Below, piece after piece: positions 10,501 through 18,978 of a DNA stretch of 64,000 nucleotides (its first letter is position 1; every line of letters starts with the position of its first letter). Location of the stretch: contig JAUNPJ010000009.1 of the NCBI GenBank assembly GCA_030536755.1, forward strand, positions 1-64,000. Direction: 5' to 3'. This stretch comes from Eubacteriales bacterium (GTDB taxonomy: Bacteria > Bacillota > Clostridia > Lachnospirales > Lachnospiraceae). A program made the translations under genes and the position numbers. The notes under the pieces are model-generated. The model was not told where the DNA came from and made no database searches. It saw nothing but the letters and a program-made list of their open reading frames with translations.

Positions 10501-11134
10501 ACCCGATAATCTCTACATCTTCCATGAACGCTTCTTCCGGAATCTCATTTAGCCTTGTAATAACAGTCTCACCTTTAAGTAGATTCTTTGGTAAAAGCAG
10601 TTCCAGATAACTCATGTCGGAGCTGAAAAGCATAGGAAGAATTCCTGACAATACATTGCACTGCTTGATCAGCACATGGCGGAACAATTCCTCAATCTTC
10701 CCCTGCTGCTTGTATTCATTGCACAGATTCATATCCAGCTTCAGATCGTTCTGAACCAGCTTCAGATTTTTCAGAATCTCCGGTTCAATACCGCCTGCCG
10801 GATTCGACAGCACACGAAAGCCGTGCGGAAGGAAGCCATGCACTTCCATAAATCTCAAGGCAACAAATCTGTTAAACCATGTATACGCAAATTCCTCGAT
10901 GATATTCTGATATCCTCTTTTCCCAATGAGATTAATGATAGATTCTCTCTTCCTATAAAAATCAGCAGGATAGGATGTGGGATCACCCTCGATTGTGGTA
11001 ACGTCTCCCACCTTCTTTGCTTTCTTTATATCCTTATCTCCATTGATTCCCAGAGCCTTCAAGGAAACCTCGATCTGATTTTCAAGGTTCTCCTTTGCCC
11101 ATGTGGAATATGTCTGTAAAATTCTTTTGTCCAT
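7550..11134 (-). CDS. pglX: BREX adenine-specific DNA methyltransferase PglX
   Basis: The protein has 1194 residues, the normal size for type I PglX. SAM-binding motif I is EPCCGSGH at 309-316, and the catalytic N6-adenine motif IV is NPPY at 494-497. A large C-terminal region, about 600-1194, likely carries target recognition. PglX methylates a non-palindromic site on the host chromosome, and unmodified phage is excluded by the rest of the system. Since it has both motifs and full length, methylation should be active. It sits 11 bases after the brxC stop. The target site cannot be deduced from sequence alone. Confidence 0.95.
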   Translation of the reverse strand: MDKRILQTYSTWAKENLENQIEVSLKALGINGDKDIKKAKKVGDVTTIEGDPTSYPADFYRKRESIINLIGKRGYQNIIEEFAYTWFNRFVALRFMEVHGFLPHGFRVLSNPAGGIEPEILKNLKLVQNDLKLDMNLCNEYKQQGKIEELFRHVLIKQCNVLSGILPMLFSSDMSYLELLLPKNLLKGETVITRLNEIPEEAFMEDVEIIGWMYQFYISSKKHAVYASKKTITKDTLPAVTQLFTPDWIVRYMAQNSVGRLWLESYPSSALRSEMKYYVEDAEQTEEVQKKIDKIKYKNVNPEEIRIIEPCCGSGHILVYVFDLLFKMYEERGYQKRDIPTLILKNNLVGLDVDKRAVQLASFALIMKARSVNNRFFNEQYYETPHVYELQDSQMLKELGYRKQLKDLNLLNDEEMNLITYLVDTFENGKTIGSLLKVKPIDFACLDGALDKVSKNTVSNLFNLEFLNAGMKRLRELSNQAKILLAKYDVMITNPPYRPISSMEASVSEFATKNYPNSKTDMFAMFMETNCTKINGFIAMINMHSWMFISSYADLRRNLFNTMEIVTMAHLGKHAFDSIPGERVQTTAFIMRNVHIPNYKGVYCRLVDGENEEAKRISFLSGEKRYKSGYEEFFCITDAPTAYWISDRMRECFKNSALEKKGYSFQGIITGNVDVMLKLWHEVSYDNITFGECDYEVLKESNTYYPYVKGGTHRKWAGNQDYVIHWFNNGDSLVRSRTENRPYFFRNGITWSLISMSDMAFRYVEKGFLCDVSGSSYFPDNPDEMWHTLGLLNSKVMSKILQVINPTTNLNIRDILLVPYTTEGMQITSQLAKANVDISKADWDSFEKSWDFPMHPFLRLGGAYAHDGGSFSVKNIANYYGESEAIGSPIEASYLLWEGECNKRHAQLKANEEELNRIFIDIYGLHDELTPEVEDVTIRLADKERDIRSLISYLVGVAMGRYSLDVPGLAYAGGDWDASKYVTYQPDYDGIIPIYNGIGMEDGLTTVLIKLIKQIYGEDTYRQNIDFIAEALGKNNNESSEEALNRYLNDGFYADHLKVYQKRPIYWLFTSGKKDGFKCLIYMHRYNEDTLARINGKYFLPESTRKKNELDELNGRIAHAEGRDKLKLEKLRQNLAAAYNEAIEYGQVLDHMANQYISIDLDDGVKTNYVKFQGIEIVTDSGTKVKKDLLSPLK

Positions 11135-11145
11135 GTATCTGCTCC

Positions 11146-14100
11146 TTATCCAAGATCGATTTCATCATTGTCTTCTAGCTCTTCCAGCAACTTCTCACGA
11201 ATCGCATCAAGTACCACATCCACATCAGAAGCTGTCTTCACCTTTTTATTAACGGTCGGCACACAATCAATGATACGTACTCTCTTCGCTCTGATCGGAT
11301 GATCGTTACCTTCGCTCATCACAGAGGAAATAAATCTTCTGAACCCGGAAAGATTATTCGCACTGGCTGCCACATAGGAATCCATATTCGCTGTCTGGCT
11401 ACTTAAGGATCCAATCCACTCACTATACTGAGCCAATACCTCATCCGCCTTGTCCTGGATGCGACTCTTCTGCTCATCTGTCAACTCCGCTCCCAGTGCA
11501 TCCGAAAGTTCACGGCTTACAGTATCTCTATCATTCTCTACCGCCTTTTTGGTACGCGTCAGCTTCTCTTCGAGAATACTCTCTTTTGCGGCATTTGCCT
11601 GGAACACCAGATTTGCCAGTTCGTTCATTCTGGTGAATGGCATATCCAGAGAAATAATGTCATTCATCTGTCTGACGATATCTTCAAGCCCGGACAGATC
11701 CTGCAGTGAGCAGTTCATCTCATACCAGCGGCAAATATTCTTCGCATCCTGATAATTCTTCTGCTGATTGCTGCCTTCCTTATAGAACCCCTCTAACTGT
11801 TCCAGTGTCTCCGCTTTGTCTTCTAGGCTGTCCTTTCTATCTATGATCTCCTGGAATATGGATAGAGTATCTGAATCATGCAAAATAGCATCGAAATCCT
11901 TATATACTTCTACTGCTGCACTGCATCCTGCATAATCAGAGCCATATTTTGTTTTCAGACTACTCAGAAACTCTTTCTTTCTGGTAAAGAAGGCAACTAC
12001 CCCTTCTTTCAGCTTACTTTCTTCCAGCGACAGGTTCTCTGAATAAGTATCAGACATAATGCGCTTTACAGCATACAGTACCTGCTCATCAATCTTTTCT
12101 TGTAGGCGGATCACCATCGTATCCGTATTATTTTTACGTACTAGGTCATTCTTGAAGGATGTATTCCGCTCATCCACTTCATTGTCATGAATGAGAATCT
12201 GGATCTTATGATGTTTCCACAAGACACCAATCATGCCTAGGATATCCAGTTCACGCCATCCATATGGCTTCTTAGAAAAATGATTAAGAAGGTTCTTTAC
12301 TGTCACCTTCCTGTGAAGGATAGCATCATCCTTGATTTTTGTTGTAATTTCACCATAAGCACCGAAGTTTGGGTCTCCAGACAGATCATCCTCGTTTATG
12401 GTCATTTTATCGTCGTTCAGCATCGAGAGAATGCTTCTTTGATCCTGATAGAAATACGACACCAGTGGAAGCTTGAAATAATCGTGCTTAACCATCTCTT
12501 TCAGTGCATCCTGCAAACGATCTTTTCCATCCTTCTGCTTGATATCCAGCTTCGTGCCGGACAGATAAGTCGGTGCTGTCCGGAGGGAAGCGCGGATGAT
12601 ATCCTCCGCACGTTTGATGCGATCGGAAAGCTCCGCAGATTTCTTACTCATGATTTCAGTAAGTGCTGCGGACATGGATGCACTATTATTGCGCTTGAAC
12701 GTACCAATTTTATTTGCACGGATCAATTCATCGATAAACGTGCCTTCAGTCAGATCTACAACGATGGAATTTAACCTGACGGATTCTGCCTGAAATTCTG
12801 TTTCCGCACGCATGCCGGAGAACTGGGTAATCACCTTGATAGTGATACTGTCCTGACTAAAGGAACCCTTAATCTCAGAATCGACATATCTGTTCAATCT
12901 GAAATCATAGCGGCCTTCATATCTGTATTTGTTGCTTTCTAGCACCTTGTCGTAGATGATATCGAAGATGGTCCGCTGCACTTCACCCTCATTGTAAGCA
13001 GAATTATTGATCTGCTTATTGACATCCTGCTCAGCATTGGTAAGAAAGTCGTACTCTTCGCCATTTTTCTGGATCAGCGTCTCTTCTTCTAGCTGCTGCA
13101 GAGCTTCAAATATCTTATTCTTAAGAGCAGCTTTATCCGCATTGATATTATCAATCATCAGTGTCGCAAGACGATCGATAGTTGCCGGCATCTCCTTAAC
13201 GTGCTTGATCATAAACAACACTCTAAGGACCCGGATAGCAAAGCCATCCAGTCCTGCTCTTCTCTCCGCATTGGAGAAAACAGTCTTGATATCGTAATCA
13301 ATGAATTCCTCAATGGTGGAATAGAAACTGTCAAACGGAACCAGTATTCCGGAATCCAAGTCGGCAGCCTTCTTTGCTGAATTCTGAAAAGCTGAAAGAA
13401 GGGATCTCTCATTCTGAGACAGATGACGGCCTTCGCTCATTCCATGCTCGCGGATTGCTTCAAACACCTTTTGCAGGAGTTCAAACTGGTAGGATACGAA
13501 CGGATATACATTCTTAAAGTCATCGGCATCCTTATATCCCGACCATGTAGGCTTCGCCTGGAAAAGAATCAACTGTGATAGTTTATTACTGTTAGCGTCA
13601 TAAAGAGCCCGCAGCGGAGTCTCTGCGATATCCTTCTTTTCAAGGATACGCCTCTTAATAACCTCATCTGCATTGGCCCCGCTGAGAAGCAGTCTGGTAT
13701 CGAAACGTCCCTGAATCTTTGAGAAGTCCTGCTGCTTATCCTTAGTACTGTCAATCATGGCCTTCAATTCCTGCTGGGAAGTAACCACTACCCATGCCTG
13801 GCCACGGCAGAACTTTCCAAGATCTTCCACACAGGTCTGCAGGTTCAGCATCAGCTGTGTATTATCTCCGATAAACTGACCTACTTCATCCATAAGAAAG
13901 ATGACACGGGTTTTATTCTTCGTGCAGTATGCGTCAACAATCTTTGCAAATTCCTCTGTAGTGTTCGTGAAGTTCTTTATCTGATCCTCTATAAACTTCT
14001 TTGCACTTTCTTCGCTCATATCGCGTGAGGCAACTAGCGCACGGATAATATAATCACGGTTCAGAAGAGCCTTCGCCCTTGTCTGCACCCAGTTACGTCC

Positions 14101-14667
14101 GGAATACTCTTCAAATCTAGCAATGAAATCCTGCAGCTTTCCTTCGCCGTCCAGTGTACGTTCAAGATCTGCCACCCACGGGCTGGTACCACAATATCCT
14201 ACCGACTCATTGAAGGCGCGGAGCATAATATCCATGATGGCCTGCGTCCTAGACTTGGAATCAGATTTCGCCTTGCTGTCGATATTGAAGAGGACAACCT
14301 TATTATTAGCCTTTGCACAGGTCTTGATATCCGCCAAAACCATCTGATCCTTGATCTTGTCTTCGAAATATTTCACTGCTTCCCATCCGGCCACTTCCTC
14401 ATTTTCAAGGATATAGCCAAGGATTTTCAGGAAGTGAGATTTACCGGATCCAAAGAAACCGGTGATCCATACACCTATCTTCTCCGTCGGATTATTGATG
14501 GACTCACGGTATCTGCGAAAGAATGTACGAAATGATTTTGTGATTTCATCAGTGCAGACATACTCTTCAAGTTCCTGCCACTTCTGTTCCTCATTCTCAT
14601 TTCCTATCGTAACCACGCCCTGAATCGGACGGGTAATGTCTTTTTTGAAGATATCTTTAATAATCAT
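11146..14667 (-). CDS. brxC: BREX P-loop ATPase BrxC
   Basis: ATG at 14667 is chosen because AAAGGAG lies 8 bases upstream and the protein then begins MIIKDIFKKD, the usual BrxC start. The frame is open further upstream, but that part overlaps brxB. The product has 1173 residues. Walker A GFFGSGKS is at 70-77 and a Walker B-like FLMDEVGQF lies near 265. BrxC is a large ATPase needed for exclusion and, in some systems, for methylation. The start overlaps the brxB 3' end by 11 bases, suggesting translational coupling. The C-terminal third is rich in predicted coiled coil. Confidence 0.95.
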   Translation of the reverse strand: MIIKDIFKKDITRPIQGVVTIGNENEEQKWQELEEYVCTDEITKSFRTFFRRYRESINNPTEKIGVWITGFFGSGKSHFLKILGYILENEEVAGWEAVKYFEDKIKDQMVLADIKTCAKANNKVVLFNIDSKAKSDSKSRTQAIMDIMLRAFNESVGYCGTSPWVADLERTLDGEGKLQDFIARFEEYSGRNWVQTRAKALLNRDYIIRALVASRDMSEESAKKFIEDQIKNFTNTTEEFAKIVDAYCTKNKTRVIFLMDEVGQFIGDNTQLMLNLQTCVEDLGKFCRGQAWVVVTSQQELKAMIDSTKDKQQDFSKIQGRFDTRLLLSGANADEVIKRRILEKKDIAETPLRALYDANSNKLSQLILFQAKPTWSGYKDADDFKNVYPFVSYQFELLQKVFEAIREHGMSEGRHLSQNERSLLSAFQNSAKKAADLDSGILVPFDSFYSTIEEFIDYDIKTVFSNAERRAGLDGFAIRVLRVLFMIKHVKEMPATIDRLATLMIDNINADKAALKNKIFEALQQLEEETLIQKNGEEYDFLTNAEQDVNKQINNSAYNEGEVQRTIFDIIYDKVLESNKYRYEGRYDFRLNRYVDSEIKGSFSQDSITIKVITQFSGMRAETEFQAESVRLNSIVVDLTEGTFIDELIRANKIGTFKRNNSASMSAALTEIMSKKSAELSDRIKRAEDIIRASLRTAPTYLSGTKLDIKQKDGKDRLQDALKEMVKHDYFKLPLVSYFYQDQRSILSMLNDDKMTINEDDLSGDPNFGAYGEITTKIKDDAILHRKVTVKNLLNHFSKKPYGWRELDILGMIGVLWKHHKIQILIHDNEVDERNTSFKNDLVRKNNTDTMVIRLQEKIDEQVLYAVKRIMSDTYSENLSLEESKLKEGVVAFFTRKKEFLSSLKTKYGSDYAGCSAAVEVYKDFDAILHDSDTLSIFQEIIDRKDSLEDKAETLEQLEGFYKEGSNQQKNYQDAKNICRWYEMNCSLQDLSGLEDIVRQMNDIISLDMPFTRMNELANLVFQANAAKESILEEKLTRTKKAVENDRDTVSRELSDALGAELTDEQKSRIQDKADEVLAQYSEWIGSLSSQTANMDSYVAASANNLSGFRRFISSVMSEGNDHPIRAKRVRIIDCVPTVNKKVKTASDVDVVLDAIREKLLEELEDNDEIDLG

Positions 14668-15262
14668 TTCCAATTCTCCTTTCAACCAGAGGGAACGCTC
14701 TGTAATAATTATCATCATCGAGACGCTCAAACAGTCTCATCGTCATCTTTTCCTTAATCTCATATCTTCCCGGATACATCATCACTACGGGATTTCTTCG
14801 AAAGATGCTTTGAAGGTTGTTCAGTATCGTGTGGCTCCTGACCACCGGAAATGCCTTTCCAACACCGGTAATAAGCACAATGCTGTTCCCATCATCCGCA
14901 ATGCCTTCTTTAAATTTATTCAGAAACGCATTTTCCTCTTCCTCCACGGAGAGCAAAGGCTGAAATACTTCTCTGAGAAGGAGCTCCTTATCATATTCCT
15001 GCTCCATCCTTAGGACCTCATCCATGTATCCCTCTTCCTCAATAATCTGCAGCATCATCTCATAGAGATCGAATTCTACAATGAACGGGTTCCTGTCTTT
15101 CAACTTATGTATTTCCTTGCGAACTAGTAGTTCATCCGCCGGATTATAATCAAATATGTAAAAGCGCAGGTCATTGGCCGTTCCATATCTGGTTAATGCC
15201 TCTACGCTGATCATTCGGTCTTCGAGGTCTATAAATCTTTCGTTCAATGGTCTCTCTGTCAT
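14657..15262 (-). CDS. brxB: BREX protein BrxB (DUF1788)
   Basis: A 201-residue protein from ATG 15262, with GGCGGTGA in reach as a ribosome site; GTG 15271 is an alternative start. Length and position between brxA and brxC match BrxB, whose molecular role is unknown but which is conserved in type I BREX. The sequence shows the acidic, soluble composition of the family and a C-terminal FERLDDDNYYRAFPLVE segment that is family-like. It starts a few bases after the brxA stop and overlaps brxC, so the first three genes are tightly packed. Confidence 0.88.
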   Translation of the reverse strand: MTERPLNERFIDLEDRMISVEALTRYGTANDLRFYIFDYNPADELLVRKEIHKLKDRNPFIVEFDLYEMMLQIIEEEGYMDEVLRMEQEYDKELLLREVFQPLLSVEEEENAFLNKFKEGIADDGNSIVLITGVGKAFPVVRSHTILNNLQSIFRRNPVVMMYPGRYEIKEKMTMRLFERLDDDNYYRAFPLVERRIGNDY

Positions 15263-15263
15263 A

Positions 15264-15869
15264 TCAATCACCGCCTAACGTAGCCTTTAGGAAATCCTTG
15301 TCACCGATCAGTTCAATATGCTCCTCAACAGCCGGATGGATCATCATCCTCTCCACAAGAATAGTCTTCCTCTCACGCCTTCCAAGCCCAGAATCAACAA
15401 GGATATTCCGATATCCCTTTGTAAGACATTGCAATGTGAACTTACCCCACTTGGCAACAATCAGATCAACCTGCTTTTTACTTTCAAAGAAATCATCAAA
15501 ATCGTCAATCGACAAATAGTGTCTTTCAGGATTCATGAGCGCTTCCCGGTATCTTTCAAATAGGAATTCAAAAAAGAGAGCATCGGTTTTTGCAATGGCA
15601 TACACCAGGATAAATTTTGACGTGGCCACATCTCCGTTATGGAATTCCTTCAGCAGATATTCATCCAGAGAGCAGAGACGATTGTAGACGACATTGGTTA
15701 CCTCTCTTCTTCGCTCAAGGGATTCTATCTCAACGTAATTTTCTTCATAACACTTCTTATAAATCTCATCGTGATCCAGTCCATCAAGCATCAACTTTGC
15801 GATTTTCTTGGCAACTGGATACTTAAACGGCGTTTTCTTAATGGCCGATGAGTATGTTTTTTTATTCAT
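15264..15869 (-). CDS. brxA: BREX protein BrxA (DUF1819)
   Basis: ATG 15869 is preceded by GAGG at a 7-base spacing and gives a 201-residue protein beginning MNKKTYSSAIKKTPF. The frame continues upstream to 15947, but that would place the start inside the predicted promoter at 15946-15974, so the shorter form is preferred. BrxA is a small DNA-binding-like helical protein that opens type I BREX operons. Composition is basic at the N-terminus and the helices are short, in line with that. It is the first gene of the six-gene operon. Confidence 0.9.
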   Translation of the reverse strand: MNKKTYSSAIKKTPFKYPVAKKIAKLMLDGLDHDEIYKKCYEENYVEIESLERRREVTNVVYNRLCSLDEYLLKEFHNGDVATSKFILVYAIAKTDALFFEFLFERYREALMNPERHYLSIDDFDDFFESKKQVDLIVAKWGKFTLQCLTKGYRNILVDSGLGRRERKTILVERMMIHPAVEEHIELIGDKDFLKATLGGD

Positions 15870-15945
15870 CAGTCTTCCTCTCTTCCTTGATGGTCCATGG
15901 TTTATTTGCATTTTAAAAATATTTATAGTCAGGGACTCTATATAC

Positions 15946-15974
15946 AATATAGCTCATAAGGCACAAAAAGTCAA
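15946..15974 (-). promoter_or_regulatory. Promoter of the BREX operon
   Basis: On the minus strand TTGACT (15974-15969) and TATATT (15951-15946) are separated by exactly 17 bases, a good vegetative promoter. Transcription would begin near 15939 and leave a leader of about 70 bases before brxA. No regulator gene of the BrxR type is found next to it. Confidence 0.75.
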
Positions 15975-16130
15975 CAAAAGCGTTCCTTTTCAGATGGAAT
16001 ACACAAAAGCAACGCAATTGCAGTGTTTATGAGGCTTCTCTACTGCGATTACGCTGTCTATTTTTATAAATTATAAAGTTTTTCTTACATTCATCTGCCA
16101 CCGGTCATGGTTCTGAATGTTGCAGATGAC

Positions 16131-16346
16131 TTACCGGAGGCTGTTCCCCCGACCGTGCTTGTGATACGGATGGCTAAATCTGTGCTTGTGAAAAATCACG
16201 CACGCGCCTTCTGTCGGATCTTCGGTGCAGTGCAGATACCAGTAGTGGCCGGTATTTCTGCTCTTAATCGTCACATCCGTGTCATCCGCCATAGTAATGT
16301 TGAAATATACAGAATCTACCCACTTAAGCTGTTCACTGTCAAACAT
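16131..16346 (-). CDS. Small hypothetical protein, 71 residues
   Basis: ATG 16346 has a strong AGGAGGT 4-5 bases upstream, giving MFDSEQLKWVDS as the N-terminus. The frame is open further upstream but overlaps the preceding fragment. The protein is rich in His, Tyr and Trp (GHYWYLHCTED, HKHRFSHPYHKHGRG), which could bind a metal, though no known motif is complete. Together with the fragment upstream it looks like cargo of a mobilizable element. I do not recognise the family. It lies about 180 bases before the BREX promoter region, on the same strand. Confidence 0.55.
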   Translation of the reverse strand: MFDSEQLKWVDSVYFNITMADDTDVTIKSRNTGHYWYLHCTEDPTEGACVIFHKHRFSHPYHKHGRGNSLR

Positions 16347-16356
16347 GTACACCTCC

Positions 16357-16554
16357 TCATCTTTTCTTCTTGAACCAAGCATCCAGTGCCTTGTCGATAA
16401 TTGCTTCCACCTCTTTTGGATCCGTGTCTTGAAAATACTTTTCTCTTATATTTCCCGATAACTTGATTGGCTTTGGTGCAGGCTTTTCTTCTATGACACC
16501 GAACACCAGATCCACCTCAGGCCGCTTTCCGGCGATGTCCTCTGCGATTACTTT
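16357..16554 (-). pseudogene. 3' fragment of an unrecognised gene
   Basis: A 65-codon frame reads IAEDIAGKRPEVDLVFG at its start and ends DPKEVEAIIDKALDAWFKKKR, then stops at 16357. It has no start codon and is closed upstream by TAA at 16555-16557, just before an inverted repeat. It has the look of a real C-terminus: the stop overlaps the ribosome site of the next gene, as in an operon. I interpret it as a gene beheaded by insertion or deletion at the island edge. Confidence 0.5.
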
Positions 16555-16574
16555 TTACACCTGGATGCATTGGG

Positions 16575-16615
16575 GTCAGGTACTCAAAAGTAAAGTGTAC
16601 TTTATTGTACCTGAC
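16575..16615. repeat. 41-bp dyad, possible mobile-element end
   Basis: GTCAGGTAC (16575-16583) is repeated inverted as GTACCTGAC (16607-16615), with a smaller TAAAGT/ACTTTA dyad nested inside. GGG precedes the left arm. Such structures occur as ends of IS200/IS605-like or REP-type elements, but no transposase is present here. It sits exactly where the beheaded gene starts. Confidence 0.5.
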
Positions 16616-16643
16616 TCTTATGTTTGATTTTTTACCATAACAA

Positions 16644-16683
16644 CAGAAAAAGGACACTCTCCGAAATTTGGAAAATGTCCTTT
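16644..16683 (-). terminator. Probable terminator downstream of lysS
   Basis: Minus-strand AAAGGACA pairs with TGTCCTTT (16683-16676 with 16656-16649), followed by TTTTTCTG. It lies about 165 bases beyond the lysS stop. The intervening 16684-16845 has no gene. It holds a tandem TTGATGTCAAA repeat (16772-16793) and a TTTGAGG/CCTCAAA hairpin around 16808-16835. Confidence 0.55.
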
Positions 16684-16771
16684 AATAACAGCATGAAAAC
16701 TATTAAATTATGAGTAGGATTTAACCCTTTGTGCCTTTTATGTCCATATTAGTCCGCCAAAGCACATTTAT

Positions 16772-16793
16772 TTGATGTCAAATTGATGTCAAA
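16772..16793. repeat. Tandem 11-bp repeat TTGATGTCAAA x2
   Basis: Two perfect contiguous copies of TTGATGTCAAA, each nearly self-complementary (TTGA/TCAA), lie 53 bases after the lysS stop. They could be arm-type integrase sites or an operator remaining from the element beside lysS. No integrase is visible in the window. Confidence 0.45.
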
Positions 16794-16845
16794 TCAGGTT
16801 TTTTGAGGTTTGTGAAGTGCCTCAAATGTCCTAAAATACAGCATT

Positions 16846-18345
16846 TTATTTATCCAAACTCTTCATCGTCGGGAATAACAGCACATCCCTGATCGCAGCA
16901 CTGTCCGTCAACAGCATACACATTCTGTCGATACCGAATCCGATGCCACCTGTCGGCGGCATACCGATCATCAGTGCATTCAGGAAGTCTTCATCTGTGG
17001 TGTTGGCTTCCTCATCACCCTGTGCAAGCTGCTCTTCCTGTGCTTTGAAACGCTCTCTCTGGTCGATCGGGTCGTTCAGCTCGGAGTATGCGTTTGCCAT
17101 CTCCCAGCCGTTCATGAAGAACTCGAAACGCTCTACATATTCCGGATTTTCCGGTTTTTTCTTAGTCAGAGGAGAGATTTCGATTGGATGATCCATAACG
17201 AAGGTCGGCTGAATCAAATGATCCTCTACGAATTCCTCGAAGAACAGATTCAGGATATCGCCTTTTTTATGTCTCTCTTCGTATTCTACGTGATGTTCTT
17301 TGGCTGCTGCACGAGCCTCTTCCAGTGTGTGGATCTCATTGAAATCTACACCGGAGTATTTCTTGACAGCATCTACCATTGTGATTCTCTCAAATGGTTT
17401 GCCAAGATCCATCTCAACGCCCTGATAAACAATAGTTGTTGTTCCCAGAACTTCCTGCGCCACATGGCGGTACAGGTTCTCGGTCAGATCCATCATGCCG
17501 TGGTAGTCTGTGTATGCCTGGTATAACTCCATCAGAGTGAATTCCGGATTGTGTCTTGTATCAAGACCTTCGTTACGGAATACACGGCCGATCTCGTATA
17601 CACGCTCCATACCGCCGACGATCAGTCTCTTCAGGTACAGTTCCAGTGAGATACGAAGCTTCAGATCCTCATCGAGTGCGTTAAAATGTGTCTCGAACGG
17701 TCTTGCTGCCGCACCGCCGGCATTGGATACCAGCATCGGTGTTTCCACTTCCATAAAGCCCTGTCCATCCAGATATTTACGGATTGCGCTGATGATCTTG
17801 GAACGTTTGATAAAGGTATCTTTTACGTCCGGATTCATGATCAGATCCACGTATCTCTGACGGTAACGCAGGTCTGTGTTTGTCAGTCCGTGGAATTTCT
17901 CCGGAAGGATCTGCAGGCTCTTGGACAGCAGTGTCACGTTGCTTGCGTGAATGGAGATCTCTCCCGTCTTTGTCTTGAAGACTTCACCTGTGATTCCAAC
18001 GATATCACCGATATCCATTTTCTTGAAGGCTTTGTACTCTTCCTCTCCAATGCTGTCTCTGGCTACATAGGACTGGATACCGCCCTGTAAATCCTGAACG
18101 TTGCAGAATGAAGCTTTACCCATCACACGTTTGGACATCATACGTCCTGCTACGGTCACGGATTTTCCTTCCAGTTCCTCAAAATGATCTTTTATTTCCT
18201 GGCTATGATGTGTCACATCATATTTTGTAATCTGGAACGGATCTTTGCCGTTCGCCTGTAAATCTGCTAATTTTTCACGACGGACCTTCAACAACTGGTT
18301 GATATCCTGTTCCTGCTTTTTCTGCTGCTTTTGCTGTTCAGCCAC
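16846..18345 (-). CDS. lysS: Lysyl-tRNA synthetase (class II)
   Basis: The enzyme charges tRNA-Lys in the cytosol. It has 499 residues, the usual bacterial length. An N-terminal OB-fold anticodon-binding domain (about 60-150) is followed by the class II catalytic core, with motif 2 in [16 protein letters not shown] and motif 3 in [15 protein letters not shown] near the C-terminus. A Lys/Gln-rich stretch precedes the OB fold. It follows greA by 24 bases, the standard greA-lysS order of Firmicutes, and shares the promoter at 18909-18937. It is the last conserved gene before the defence island. Confidence 0.97.
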   Translation of the reverse strand: MAEQQKQQKKQEQDINQLLKVRREKLADLQANGKDPFQITKYDVTHHSQEIKDHFEELEGKSVTVAGRMMSKRVMGKASFCNVQDLQGGIQSYVARDSIGEEEYKAFKKMDIGDIVGITGEVFKTKTGEISIHASNVTLLSKSLQILPEKFHGLTNTDLRYRQRYVDLIMNPDVKDTFIKRSKIISAIRKYLDGQGFMEVETPMLVSNAGGAAARPFETHFNALDEDLKLRISLELYLKRLIVGGMERVYEIGRVFRNEGLDTRHNPEFTLMELYQAYTDYHGMMDLTENLYRHVAQEVLGTTTIVYQGVEMDLGKPFERITMVDAVKKYSGVDFNEIHTLEEARAAAKEHHVEYEERHKKGDILNLFFEEFVEDHLIQPTFVMDHPIEISPLTKKKPENPEYVERFEFFMNGWEMANAYSELNDPIDQRERFKAQEEQLAQGDEEANTTDEDFLNALMIGMPPTGGIGFGIDRMCMLLTDSAAIRDVLLFPTMKSLDK

Positions 18346-18369
18346 GGTATCTTCCTCCTTCTTCTATAA

Positions 18370-18855
18370 TTAAATGTTTCTCTGAATATCCAGCACTTTA
18401 TACTGCATAACGCCGCTTGGCATCTCTACGTTTACAATATCTCCCATCTTTGCGCCGATCAGGGCTTTTCCTACAGGAGATTCATTGGAAATCTTGCCCT
18501 GCAGGCTGTTTGCCTCTGTGGAACCTACAAGCTTGAATTCCATATCTTCGTTATATTCCATATCATGAACTTTTACTTTGCAGCCTACGCTGATAGTACC
18601 GAGGTCTACTTCGTCCTCAACGACAACTTCTGCGTTTTTCAGAATCTTTTCGATTTCTTCGATACGAGCCTCGATGTCTCTCTGCTCGTCTTTTGCTGCA
18701 TCGTACTCCGCATTCTCAGACAGGTCTCCCTGCTCTCTTGCCTCTTTGATTTTCTGTGCAACTTCTTTTCTGCGGACTACCTTTAAGTCATGTAATTCTT
18801 CTTCCAGTTTTTTCAATCCGGCATAAGTAAGTAAATTCTTTTTATTATCTGCCAT
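18370..18855 (-). CDS. greA: Transcription elongation factor GreA
   Basis: The 161-residue protein rescues backtracked RNA polymerase by stimulating transcript cleavage. The N-terminal coiled coil carries the acidic tip GDLSENAEYDAAKDEQ at about 43-58, and the C-terminal FKBP-like domain ends SPVGKALIGAKMGDIVNVEMP. It is the first gene after a consensus promoter and is read with lysS. A GGGAG ribosome site precedes the ATG. Nothing unusual is seen. Confidence 0.96.
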   Translation of the reverse strand: MADNKKNLLTYAGLKKLEEELHDLKVVRRKEVAQKIKEAREQGDLSENAEYDAAKDEQRDIEARIEEIEKILKNAEVVVEDEVDLGTISVGCKVKVHDMEYNEDMEFKLVGSTEANSLQGKISNESPVGKALIGAKMGDIVNVEMPSGVMQYKVLDIQRNI

Positions 18856-18908
18856 TTTATGCTCGCTCCCTTTCTTGAGATGTAATATCCTTTTCTCGCA
18901 ATTTCGTT

Positions 18909-18937
18909 ATTATAGCGGAAATAGCCTTTATTGTCAA
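18909..18937 (-). promoter_or_regulatory. Consensus sigma-A promoter for greA-lysS
   Basis: On the minus strand TTGACA (18937-18932), a 17-base spacer and TATAAT (18914-18909) match the vegetative consensus perfectly. It lies between dusB and greA, so greA-lysS need not depend on the upstream genes. Confidence 0.9.
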
Positions 18938-18978
18938 GATTTCCGCAGGTTTCCCCCTTGTTTTTCCTGCAGTTTTTT

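Noticed and set aside
15870-15947. Longer N-terminus of brxA
   Set aside because: It would start within the predicted promoter and lacks a ribosome site; the ATG at 15869 has one.
16808-16835. TTTGAGG/CCTCAAA hairpin as lysS terminator
   Set aside because: It is followed by A residues on the minus strand, not T; the hairpin at 16644-16683 fits better.
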